This document shows, piece after piece, positions 8,899 through 17,187 of a DNA stretch of 64,000 nucleotides; the stretch's first letter is position 1; each line of letters starts with the position of its first letter. The translations under genes and the position numbers were made by a program. A model generated the notes under the pieces. That model worked only from the letters and a program-made list of their open reading frames with translations, searched no databases and was not told the origin of the DNA. This stretch comes from Bacteroidia bacterium (GTDB taxonomy: Bacteria; Bacteroidota; Bacteroidia; Chitinophagales; UBA2359): NCBI GenBank assembly GCA_030427245.1, contig JAUHXA010000030.1, positions 1 through 64,000 on the forward strand, written 5' to 3'.

Positions 8899-10671
8899 TT
8901 GAGTACAGTTACAAAACGAACAGGCGGTATTTTAGATTGGGATTTGTTTATGCGAGTCGTTCGCTTGGCTCGCCCCTTCAAAAAAGCCTTTTTTGGCGCA
9001 ACTGCCTTGGCGATTCTTTTGGCAGTCATTTCTCCTCTTCGTCCTTATTTGATTCAAATCACAGTTGACAATTACATTCTAATTCCCAATCAAGCGGGTT
9101 TGGAGAGAATGGCCATGATATTGATTGTAGTGCTGATTGTGGAATCCATTTTTCGCTACAATTTTATTTACCTCACCAATTGGCTCGGTCAGTCGGTCAT
9201 CAAAAACCTCAGGGTTCGGGTCTTCAATCACGTATTGAAGTTTCGCCTCCGATATTTTGACAATACTGCAATTGGCACTTCTACGACTCGCACCATCAAC
9301 GATGTAGAAACCATCAATGACATTTTTTCGCAAGGATTGATTACCATTATTGCAGACCTATTGACGCTTATTATGGTGATGGGCGTGATGTTTTATACCG
9401 ATTGGAAATTGACCTTGATGTGTCTCGCTCCTTTTCCCCTGATTATTTACAGTACCTACGTTTTCAAAGAAAAAGTAAAGGGTTCGTTTCAGACCGTTAG
9501 AACACAAGTAGCTCGCCTCAATGCATTTTTGCAGGAGCACATCACAGGTATGAGTGTTGTGCAAGTCTTTGGAGCAGAGGAAAAGGAAATGAAAAAATAC
9601 CGCAAAATCAATGAGGGGCACCGCAATGCACACATTCAGTCTATTTGGTACTATTCTATTTTCTTTCCCGTGTTGGAAATTATTTTGGCGGCTGCATTGG
9701 GTTTGATGGTATGGTTTGGGTCAAATTTGGTGATTGACGGACAAGCGAGTTTGGGGGTTTTGATAGCTTTCATTATGTACCTCAATATGTTGTTTCGCCC
9801 CTTGAGAATGTTGGCAGATAAGTTCAATACACTTCAAATGGGATTGGTCGCTTCTGAGCGTATTTTTAACCTCCTCGATAGAGAAGAAGAACGCATCTCG
9901 AATGAGGGCAGCAAAAAGGTCGACCACATCAAAGGCAAAATTGAATTTGAAGATGTGTGGTTTGCTTACAATGAAAAAGACATGGTATTGAAGGGCGTGA
10001 GTTTTAGCATTGAAGCAGGACAAACTTTGGCGATTGTAGGGCCGACTGGCGCAGGTAAATCTTCTATCATCAACATTCTCAACCGTTTTTACGACATTCA
10101 AAAAGGTACAATCAAAATTGATGGTTTGAATGTGGAAAACTACGACCTTCAATCGCTCCGCAAAAACATCGGTTTGGTGCTGCAAGATGTATTTCTCTTT
10201 TCGGGCTCGGTGAAGGACAATATCAGCTTGAGAAGTCCCGAAATTGCGGATGAACAGGTCTATGAGGCAGCAAAAATCGTGGGTGCAAATGAGTTCATCG
10301 AAAGACTACCGAATCAATACGACTACAATGTGATGGAACGGGGTGCAACGCTTTCTTTGGGACAGCGGCAGTTGATTTCTTTTATTCGAGCTTTGGTATT
10401 TGATCCACGCATCTTGATTCTCGACGAAGCGACTTCTTCTATCGACACCGAAACGGAATGGCTCGTCCAGAGTGCCATCGAAAAACTCATCAAAGGACGT
10501 ACTTCAATAGTCATTGCTCACCGCCTTTCGACTATCCAAAATGCGGATAAAATCATGGTTCTCAACAAAGGAGAAATCGTAGAAATGGGGACACATGAGG
10601 AATTGTTGGAATTAGGAGGACATTATCGGGAGTTACATGATACGCAGTTTTCGGCGGTAGAGGCGGTCTAA
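8899..10671 (+). CDS. ABC transporter, fused permease and ATP-binding subunit
   Basis: This 590-residue half-transporter has a six-helix type IV exporter membrane domain (about residues 20-320) followed by the nucleotide-binding domain. Walker A GPTGAGKSS lies near 380, the signature LSLGQRQ near 485, Walker B ILILDEAT near 505 and the H-loop IAHRLST near 539. It resembles MsbA/MdlB-type multidrug or lipid exporters and should act as a dimer. The start is a TTG (MSTVTKRTGG); no ATG lies in frame between the terminator at 8837-8878 and codon 18. Substrate cannot be told. It appears monocistronic, with a bidirectional terminator at 10823-10875. Confidence 0.88.
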   Translation: MSTVTKRTGGILDWDLFMRVVRLARPFKKAFFGATALAILLAVISPLRPYLIQITVDNYILIPNQAGLERMAMILIVVLIVESIFRYNFIYLTNWLGQSVIKNLRVRVFNHVLKFRLRYFDNTAIGTSTTRTINDVETINDIFSQGLITIIADLLTLIMVMGVMFYTDWKLTLMCLAPFPLIIYSTYVFKEKVKGSFQTVRTQVARLNAFLQEHITGMSVVQVFGAEEKEMKKYRKINEGHRNAHIQSIWYYSIFFPVLEIILAAALGLMVWFGSNLVIDGQASLGVLIAFIMYLNMLFRPLRMLADKFNTLQMGLVASERIFNLLDREEERISNEGSKKVDHIKGKIEFEDVWFAYNEKDMVLKGVSFSIEAGQTLAIVGPTGAGKSSIINILNRFYDIQKGTIKIDGLNVENYDLQSLRKNIGLVLQDVFLFSGSVKDNISLRSPEIADEQVYEAAKIVGANEFIERLPNQYDYNVMERGATLSLGQRQLISFIRALVFDPRILILDEATSSIDTETEWLVQSAIEKLIKGRTSIVIAHRLSTIQNADKIMVLNKGEIVEMGTHEELLELGGHYRELHDTQFSAVEAV

Positions 10672-10822
10672 GAGAAACTTTATCCATAGTCGCGGACTTT
10701 GACAACAGTTGAACGAATCAATTGAACACAGAGACTCAAAGGCGCAGAGAAGCATTGGAGATAGAACGCTGATATAACGGTGTTTTTATAAATTATTTTT
10801 CCTTAAAAATGGCCACCTATAA

Positions 10823-10875
10823 AAAAATACTCAGCCATTTTCACGATTTTTCATCAAAAATGGCTGAGTATTTTT
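10823..10875. terminator. Bidirectional terminator between convergent genes
   Basis: AAAAATACTCAGCCATTTT (10823-10841) pairs perfectly with the arm at 10857-10875, with A- and T-runs on both flanks. It sits between the plus-strand ABC transporter and the minus-strand IPTL gene and can serve both. The rest of the gap 10672-10907 shows nothing. Confidence 0.75.
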
Positions 10876-10907
10876 AATTCAATTCAAGCAGAAAAATTCC
10901 TTTCCAT

Positions 10908-11558
10908 CTAGCGTTCCTGTTCAAATCTCCCCCTCCAATTCGGCTGCACCAACACCAATGTCCCCAAAGTCATCAACAACAAAGCCAAGATGATTAAACC
11001 CCATTCGGAGAGGGTGGGAATACTGGCTGCTCCTGAAGAATTAGGGGTAAGAGTAATGGATATTTCATAAACAGAACTCCCATTTATACCGTCACTATCT
11101 GCAACTCCCAAACCATATTGACCAGCAGTAAGACTTCCACCTCCAAACAAAGAAAAAATGTTTTGTGGAGCAGAAACGCTGGTTGAAGCGATGAAAGCGA
11201 GTGGTGTACCACTGTAAGCCCCTATGGCAGCACCTCCATTGCCACTTTCCGAGTAAGCAGAAAGTGAAACAGCAGTTACGGTAGTACCAGAAGGAACCAT
11301 GAACGAAAAGGAGTCTTTTCCAAGATCAGAGCCAGCAAAACCACTATTATTTCCAACCGTTCCTCTAATAATATTCACACCACTGACTAATGTAATATCT
11401 TGAAAATTTGTATTGCTAAAGAAAAAAAGAGTATTCGCTGGTAAATCTCCATCCACACTCTCATCCCAAACCACCGTTTGCGCCAAAGTAGGAGTCAGAC
11501 AAAGAAAAGAGAAAAAAAGTACGAGGGCAGAAAAAAAGAGGTTGTTTTTGTGTTTCAT
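10908..11558 (-). CDS. Secreted protein with IPTL-CTERM-like signal, intact tandem copy
   Basis: The 216-residue protein has a signal peptide (MKHKNNLFFSALVLFFSFLC, ending TPTLAQ), a Gly/Ser/Ala-rich mature domain with predicted beta strands (VVWDESVDGDLPAN, FSFMVPSGTTVTAVSLSAYS), and the C-terminal IPTLSEWGLIILALLLM segment plus an Arg-rich tail. No catalytic motif is visible; the domain looks like a small beta-sandwich found on surface proteins. The coding sequence of the mature part is almost identical to the copy at 11833-12414, with only a few substitutions near the 3' end. A common terminator lies at 10823-10875. Confidence 0.8.
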   Translation of the reverse strand: MKHKNNLFFSALVLFFSFLCLTPTLAQTVVWDESVDGDLPANTLFFFSNTNFQDITLVSGVNIIRGTVGNNSGFAGSDLGKDSFSFMVPSGTTVTAVSLSAYSESGNGGAAIGAYSGTPLAFIASTSVSAPQNIFSLFGGGSLTAGQYGLGVADSDGINGSSVYEISITLTPNSSGAASIPTLSEWGLIILALLLMTLGTLVLVQPNWRGRFEQER

Positions 11559-11832
11559 GATCCTGTTGTTTGAAATATTAAAGAAATAGTGGAAAATGTT
11601 GATCAGATTATGGGTGTTTATTCTTTAGTATCTTTTTTTTGAGGCTTGTGAACAGGGCAGGCATTTTTTTTTACTTTTTTTTTCGAAAGTGCTTATTTCA
11701 ATATTGATGATTAATGGTGGACAACCCACAAAAAAAGCCACCACCCATTCCGAGCAGCGGCTATATTTCGAGAGCATCTTTAATTTCAATATAAATTTTG
11801 GAGCAAAATCAGTGCGGAAAGTTCCTTTCCAT

Positions 11833-12481
11833 CTAGCATTCCTGTTCAAATATCCCCCTCCAATTCGGCTGCACCAACACCAATGTCCCCAAAGTCAACA
11901 ACAACAAAGCCAAGATGATTAAACCCCATTCGGAGAGGGTGGGAATACTGGCTGCTCCTGAAGAATTAGGGGTAAGAGTAATGGATATTTCATAAACAGA
12001 ACTCCCATTTATACCGTCACTATCTGCAACTCCCAAACCATATTGACCAGCAGTAAGACTTCCACCTCCAAACAAAGAAAAAATGTTTTGTGGAGCAGAA
12101 ACGCTGGTTGAAGCGATGAAAGCGAGTGGTGTACCACTGTAAGCCCCTATGGCAGCACCTCCATTGCCACTTTCCGAGTAAGCAGAAAGTGAAACAGCAG
12201 TTACGGTAGTACCAGAAGGAACCATGAACGAAAAGGAGTCTTTTCCAAGATCAGAGCCAGCAAAACCACTATTATTTCCAACCGTTCCTCTAATAATATT
12301 CACACCACTGACTAATGTAATATCTTGAAAATTTGTATTGCTAAAGAAAAAAAGAGTATTCGCTGGTAAATCTCCATCCACACTCTCATCCCAAACCACA
12401 GTTGTTTGAGCCAAAGCAGGAGTTAGGAAAAGAAAAGAACAGAAAGATAGTGTAAAAATGTTTCTGTAATATAGTTGTCAT
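11833..12481 (-). pseudogene. Second IPTL tandem copy, frameshifted in the signal peptide
   Basis: From 12414 down the frame encodes a mature domain essentially identical to the neighbouring copy, ending in the same IPTL segment. Upstream, the signal-peptide sequence is still present (FTLSFCSFLFLTPALAQ), but the only suitable ATG, at 12481, is out of frame by one base. Removing one T from the five-T run (12454-12458 on the plus strand as AAAAA) would join it as MTTILQKHFTLSFCSFLFLT. So the gene is either OFF through homopolymer slippage, recently disrupted, or affected by a base error. A TTG at 12414 would start after most of the signal and is a poor start. Confidence 0.7.
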
Positions 12482-12616
12482 GATTGAAAATGTTTAAGTG
12501 AAAAGAAAATAAATGACTTAGTTTGGTTTGAATAATCGGGTATATTGAAGGCAATGTAGGGTGTGTTTTTGTCAAAAAAAACCAATTTTGAGACATCCGA
12601 TTTTGCTTCCTTTTTT

Positions 12617-13045
12617 TTACTTTTTGGTGACACTCTTTGTGTCCTCTGCTTGATTTTTCTGCTCTTGTAGCTTCAATATCAAATACTTAGGCGTATAACC
12701 AAACCGTTTTCTAAAAATCAGTGCAAAGTGAGAAGGATTGACATAACCAAAAGAAAAAGCCAGTTCACTGGTCGTCGAATAGCTTCTTGCCTCTAATGTC
12801 CGATGTGCATATTGCAGTCGAAATTCATGGAGGTATTGCTTAGCAGTTTGTTGGGTATGCACCTTTATTTTTCGCTCCAATGTTTTTTTGCTGATTTGTA
12901 GGGTTTCCGCCAATTTCTCTACTGCCAATGAATGGTTTTTATCAACAATCTGTTGGACAATCACCTCTTGCAGTTGCTGCATAAAATTAGGTTCGATGTT
13001 CGATTGAAGAGAATCTTCATTAGAGGTAGTTTTTGGAGTTTTCAT
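12617..13045 (-). CDS. AraC-type helix-turn-helix regulator
   Basis: The 142-residue protein is essentially one AraC/XylS DNA-binding domain. The first helix-turn-helix is in SLAVEKLAETLQISKKTLER, the second in ELAFSFGYVNPSHFALIFRK, with the family end motif FGYTPKYL. The N-terminal 40 residues hold no ligand-binding domain, so it either acts as a stand-alone regulator or takes its signal elsewhere. It lies upstream of the IPTL tandem pair on the same strand (its 3' end faces their 5' end), so a regulatory link is possible but not shown. Confidence 0.88.
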   Translation of the reverse strand: MKTPKTTSNEDSLQSNIEPNFMQQLQEVIVQQIVDKNHSLAVEKLAETLQISKKTLERKIKVHTQQTAKQYLHEFRLQYAHRTLEARSYSTTSELAFSFGYVNPSHFALIFRKRFGYTPKYLILKLQEQKNQAEDTKSVTKK

Positions 13046-13494
13046 TCAGGGGTCTTTTTATTTTAGCATTCAATACTCATTGCCCTCAATAATAGAGTTG
13101 CTGATTGGAGGGAAAACATTAACAGAGATTTCTATTATGGCATTAAAATGACAAAACAAAGTTTGTTTTTGAAGTAAATGTTGGTCTCACAAAATCGGAT
13201 AGAAATGAACCCCAAGGAATCCATTGAAGAAACAGCCAAAGCTATTGATGAACCGAACCCTCTACTTTGAATCATTTTCTTCAATGTCTCCTCTACTCCA
13301 TCTTCAGGCCCTTTTCCCTTGCTCTTCAAAGATCTCACCCCAAAACCTCGTCGAACTGAAAAATCACAAAGAAATACAGTAAATTTGCAGAGAAGGTAAA
13401 TTGGACAGTGTTTTGTGTGAGCAATATATCTAATTTTGCAGCCTTTAATTACTGTGAAAATTTCCCTAAAACGACAATAACTAAGAATAAAACT
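13046..13494. other. Gap without a convincing gene
   Basis: A 67-codon minus-strand frame at 13135-13338 with a GTG start shows no recognisable domain and a non-repetitive but plausible composition (KGKGPEDGVEETLKKM). It could be a small relic; it is not annotated. The right end should hold the promoter for the E2 gene. Confidence 0.3.
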
Positions 13495-14886
13495 ATGGCA
13501 CAGGTCGAATTGATAATGCCCAAGATGGGTGAGAGCATTATGGAAGCTACGATTTTGAAGTGGCTCAAAGAGGTGGGTGATACCATTGAAGCGGAAGAAT
13601 CTGTATTGGAGATTGCTACGGACAAGGTGGATTCAGAAGTTCCCTCTCCTGTTGATGGCGTTTTGAGCAAAATTTTGTTTGAAGAAGGAGATACAGTCGA
13701 AGTCGGTAAAGCAATTGCATTGATTGAAACCGAATCAGCTGCAAGTGCGGAATCTTCAAGTGACAGCCCTTCCAATTCACAACAAGAAACCAATAGTGTA
13801 GATTTGCCACAAGCGTCTGTTTCACAAACAGTAGAAGTGGAGGAATCACAGCGACAAGTGCAAGGAACCGAAGTCAAAACACGCTTTTACTCTCCTTTGG
13901 TGATGAACATGGCCCGTCAGGAAGGCATCAGCATGGCAGAACTGGAGCGCATAACTGGCACAGGCAAGGATGAAAGGGTCACCAAACGGGATATGCTGCA
14001 ATACATTGAAGACCGAAAACAAGCGAAAACTTCACAACCTACCGAACAACCACAAAAAATTGCCGTTCCTCAACCGCCTATTGCACCACCTGTTGAAACA
14101 CCATCTATTCAATCACCTGCAACACCCAAAGTACCTACTCCTCCACGCATTACCCCTCCAAAAGTGGACACAGACGGCAATGTCGAAATTGTAGAAATGG
14201 ATCGGATGCGTCGCTTGATTTCCGACCACATGGTTATGTCAAAGCAAGTTTCGCCACACGTCACATCTTTTGCGGAGATTGATATGACGGATATTGTGAA
14301 TTGGCGCAACAAAACAAAGGATTCATTCTTGAAGCGAGAAGGGGAAAAACTGACTTTTACGCCAATTTTCATCGAAGCAGTTACCAATGCGTTGAAAGAT
14401 TATCCTTTGGTCAATGCCTCCGTAGATGGCTACAAAATGATCATCCGCAAAGACCTCAACATCGGAATGGCGACAGCCACACCCAGCGGCAATTTGATTG
14501 TACCTGTGATTCACAATGCGGATCACAAAAGTCTTGTAGGACTTGCCAAATCGGTCAATGACTTGGCCAACCGTGCAAGAACAAACAAATTGAAGCCTAC
14601 TGAAATTCAAGGAGGGACTTTTACGCTGACCAATGTGGGAACCTTTGGCAGCATCATGGGAACACCCATTATCAATCAGCCACAAGTAGCAATTTTGGCA
14701 GTGGGTGCGATTCGCAAAAAACCTGCGGTAATCGAAACTGAATATGGGGACGTAATTGCAATTCGTCACCTGATGATTGCTTCTCTTTCTTATGACCACC
14801 GAATTGTAGATGGTGCATTGGGTAGTACATTCTTGAATCGTGTGAAGTATTATTTAGAGAGTTTTGACAAAAATAGGGTTATTTAA
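13495..14886 (+). CDS. 2-oxoacid dehydrogenase E2 dihydrolipoyl acyltransferase
   Basis: This E2 subunit should transfer acyl groups from its lipoyl arm to CoA in a pyruvate, branched-chain or 2-oxoglutarate dehydrogenase complex. The lipoyl domain (residues 1-78) has Lys44 in ATDKVDSEVPSP. A Pro/Gln/Thr-rich linker follows, then the E1/E3 binding domain (about 130-170, SPLVMNMARQEGISMAEL), a second Pro-rich linker, and the catalytic core (about 240-463) with SYDHRIVDGALG carrying the active-site His. The ATG at 13495 precedes the lipoyl domain directly; an in-frame extension to 13408 adds no domain. Its E1 and E3 partners are not in the window. The single lipoyl domain and core sequence fit the branched-chain/pyruvate type, but substrate is not decided. 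Confidence 0.92.
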   Translation: MAQVELIMPKMGESIMEATILKWLKEVGDTIEAEESVLEIATDKVDSEVPSPVDGVLSKILFEEGDTVEVGKAIALIETESAASAESSSDSPSNSQQETNSVDLPQASVSQTVEVEESQRQVQGTEVKTRFYSPLVMNMARQEGISMAELERITGTGKDERVTKRDMLQYIEDRKQAKTSQPTEQPQKIAVPQPPIAPPVETPSIQSPATPKVPTPPRITPPKVDTDGNVEIVEMDRMRRLISDHMVMSKQVSPHVTSFAEIDMTDIVNWRNKTKDSFLKREGEKLTFTPIFIEAVTNALKDYPLVNASVDGYKMIIRKDLNIGMATATPSGNLIVPVIHNADHKSLVGLAKSVNDLANRARTNKLKPTEIQGGTFTLTNVGTFGSIMGTPIINQPQVAILAVGAIRKKPAVIETEYGDVIAIRHLMIASLSYDHRIVDGALGSTFLNRVKYYLESFDKNRVI

Positions 14887-14893
14887 TTTTTTT

Positions 14894-14902
14894 TATCTTT
14901 GT
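14894..14902 (+). promoter_or_regulatory. -7 promoter box for the ECF sigma gene
   Basis: TATCTTTGT matches TAnnTTTG(C/T), lies after a T-rich stretch and 25 bases before the ATG at 14928. Motif-based. Confidence 0.5.
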
Positions 14903-14927
14903 ATGCTCAACACTTCAATATCAAAAT

Positions 14928-15545
14928 ATGGATCAATCGGAAGACAATAAACAATTAATGGAAAAACCCCCAAAACGCAGCCTTGCAGCGAACAATCGCA
15001 TTTTTCAGCAAGAATTTATGCTTCATGCAGATGCCCTTTATAACTTTGGTTATCATCTCACCTTCAATGAAGATGATGCAAAAGATTTGGTTCAGGAAAC
15101 TTTTTTGAAAGCATATCGGTTTATAGATTCATACATTGAAGGCACAAATGCAAAAGCATGGTTGTTTAAAATCATGAAGAATGCCTTCATCAATGCCTAT
15201 CGCAAAAAATCGAAGCAACCGAATAAGGTGGATTACGAAGAAGTAGTCACCTATCAAAACTCCGATAGCGGTAGTTATGTACAATATATTGATTTGCGGC
15301 ACGAAATTTTCCAAGGAATGTTGGGAGATGAAGTTTCTCATGCACTCAATTCTCTACCTGTAGATTTCAAAACAGTGGTTTTGCTGTGTGATATTGAAGG
15401 ATTCACCTACGAAGAAATGGCAAAAATCATTGATATTCCAATAGGAACAGTTCGCTCACGTTTGCATCGAGCCAGAAACATGCTCAAAGATGCACTGAGA
15501 GAATATGCGAAACAAATGGGGTTTAAGGAAGACGAGGAGGAATAA
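14928..15545 (+). CDS. ECF-type RNA polymerase sigma factor
   Basis: The 205-residue protein contains region 2 (about residues 25-95, with DLVQETFLKAYRF) and region 4 (about 140-195, with GFTYEEMAKIIDIPIGTVRS and RLHRARNML). It should direct polymerase to a set of stress or surface promoters. ECF factors are normally followed by an anti-sigma gene. Here only a 21-codon open frame, starting in a TAATG overlap at 15545, follows, so no cognate anti-sigma is visible. Confidence 0.9.
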   Translation: MDQSEDNKQLMEKPPKRSLAANNRIFQQEFMLHADALYNFGYHLTFNEDDAKDLVQETFLKAYRFIDSYIEGTNAKAWLFKIMKNAFINAYRKKSKQPNKVDYEEVVTYQNSDSGSYVQYIDLRHEIFQGMLGDEVSHALNSLPVDFKTVVLLCDIEGFTYEEMAKIIDIPIGTVRSRLHRARNMLKDALREYAKQMGFKEDEEE

Positions 15546-15892
15546 TGGAAAATGTCGGGTCAGGGCAAAATCTCGATTTTCTACTGGAGCAAAATGGAGA
15601 GGTGAGATAGCTTATTCAGATATTAATTTATTAATAATCAATGTTTCCTTCTCCGTTGCTTAATACACATTATAAAACAACTTTTGTTTTTTTCTTTTGT
15701 TAGATTAGTAATGTAGATAAGGAATTTTGAAATTTCAAATTAAAATGTTACCTTTCACTACATTTATAGTCCAAAAAAAGACACCAACAGTTAAATAAAC
15801 AAGAAATTCCGAGTATTCGGAACTAATTAATTGCTTTTTTGATTTATTCCTTTAGATACAGGACATTGTTAAACACCAAAAAATAGTGTATC
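15546..15892. other. AT-rich gap after the ECF sigma gene
   Basis: No structured RNA, repeat or domain-bearing frame was recognised. The 3' half probably carries the promoter and leader of the small gene at 15893. The 21-codon frame at its start (MENVGSGQNLDFLL) is too short to support. Confidence 0.4.
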
Positions 15893-16132
15893 ATGAACAA
15901 TAGAACACATAAAAATAACCTCGGCAAAACGGGCAACAATAATAATCCATTAAACAAAATGCCTCATCAACAAAATGGGAATCGTTTTTTTACGGAAGTC
16001 AGAGACGAAAGTGACCCGACAAAAAATGAGATAACCTTAAGTTCTTTTCTTCACAACAAACTCCCTCGCAAGTCTATTTCTGCTGACCTGCTCAGTTCTC
16101 TCCAAGACATCATCAAGACTGCCGAAGAATAA
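15893..16132 (+). CDS. Small hydrophilic protein of unknown function
   Basis: A 79-residue protein, Asn, Lys and Gln rich in its first half (NNRTHKNNLGKTGNNNNPLN), with a more ordered second half (SFLHNKLPRKSISADLLSSL). No signal peptide, membrane segment or known motif was seen. It has its own ATG and lies alone between the sigma factor and the MeaB gene with over 100 bases on either side. I do not recognise it; the coding call rests on composition and position only. Confidence 0.5.
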   Translation: MNNRTHKNNLGKTGNNNNPLNKMPHQQNGNRFFTEVRDESDPTKNEITLSSFLHNKLPRKSISADLLSSLQDIIKTAEE

Positions 16133-16249
16133 GCCAAAAATTCAAAAACAAGATTCAAACTCAAGTTCAATAAGACCGTCAATACACAAATATTTGTATT
16201 GAAAGCGTATTTATTATTTGAACTTGAAGTTTAAAATTCCTTATCTTCA

Positions 16250-17164
16250 ATGAACAAGGCTGCCACCAACTTACTTTCTAAGCTGGATTCCAATAACTAT
16301 CGAGCTTTGGCAAGAGTTATTTCTATTGTCGAAAACGAAGCAATTGGTTATCAGGAGATTCTAAGCTCCCTGCGTTTTGACAAACAAGTGCCAGTTGTAG
16401 GTATTACAGGTCCTCCTGGAGCAGGAAAAAGCACACTTGTCAATGCCTTGATCATTCATTACCTCCAAAAAAACTTCAAAATTGCCATTATTGCGGTAGA
16501 TCCTACATCCCCTTTTAATTACGGTGCATTGTTAGGAGATCGAATAAGGCTAAATACGCACTACAATAATCCAAATGTGTATATACGCTCTTTGGCTTCA
16601 AGAGGTTCTTTGGGCGGTTTGTCGCACAAGATTATGGAAGTCGTAGATGTAGTGAAAGCAGCAAATTTTGACATCGTTTTTGTCGAAACTGTGGGAGTAG
16701 GGCAGTCGGAGGTCGAAATTGCAGGTTTGGCAGATACAACCGTTGTAACGCTCGTACCAGAAGCAGGCGACGAAATCCAAACAATGAAGGCAGGATTGAT
16801 GGAAATTGCAGATATTTTTGTGGTCAATAAAGCGGATCGTCCACAAGCAAATCATTTTGCCAAAAATCTACAAAAACTTGTCCATAACAAACCTATAAGT
16901 GAATGGCAAACACCTGTTATCAAAACCATTGCCACGAAAAAAGAAGGCATTGCGGAACTGGCAGAACAAATCACTGCCCACCACCATCAAATCCACCAAC
17001 TACACACCAAAAAAGCCTATTTGCTCACCCAAAAAGCGCTGCAAATCATTCAGTACAATCGAATGAAAGACATTGACCAATACGCTCTTCAACAAAGCAT
17101 TGCAGCCGAACTTGAAGCAAACGCTACTTTTAATTTGTATGCGTTTTTAGAAGGAAAGTTTTAA
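16250..17164 (+). CDS. meaB: Methylmalonyl-CoA mutase-associated GTPase MeaB (ArgK family)
   Basis: A G3E-family GTPase that protects and reloads the B12-dependent methylmalonyl-CoA mutase. The P-loop is GITGPPGAGKSTL (about residues 47-59). DPTSPFNYGALLGDRIR and the Switch region (VETVGVGQSEVEIAGLADTT) are typical, and NKADR (about residue 193) gives guanine specificity. At 304 residues it is near normal length. The mutase subunits are not adjacent, so it acts in trans. The start ATG at 16250 gives the family's usual N-terminal helix. Confidence 0.92.
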   Translation: MNKAATNLLSKLDSNNYRALARVISIVENEAIGYQEILSSLRFDKQVPVVGITGPPGAGKSTLVNALIIHYLQKNFKIAIIAVDPTSPFNYGALLGDRIRLNTHYNNPNVYIRSLASRGSLGGLSHKIMEVVDVVKAANFDIVFVETVGVGQSEVEIAGLADTTVVTLVPEAGDEIQTMKAGLMEIADIFVVNKADRPQANHFAKNLQKLVHNKPISEWQTPVIKTIATKKEGIAELAEQITAHHHQIHQLHTKKAYLLTQKALQIIQYNRMKDIDQYALQQSIAAELEANATFNLYAFLEGKF

Positions 17165-17187
17165 GTTCTTGCAATCAACTTCATTCC

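Noticed and set aside
13135-13338. 67-codon minus-strand frame with a GTG start
   Set aside because: No domain, signal or promoter; may be a small relic but cannot be supported as a gene.
15545-15610. 21-codon frame overlapping the ECF sigma stop
   Set aside because: Too short and without motif; mentioned only as possible residue of an anti-sigma gene.
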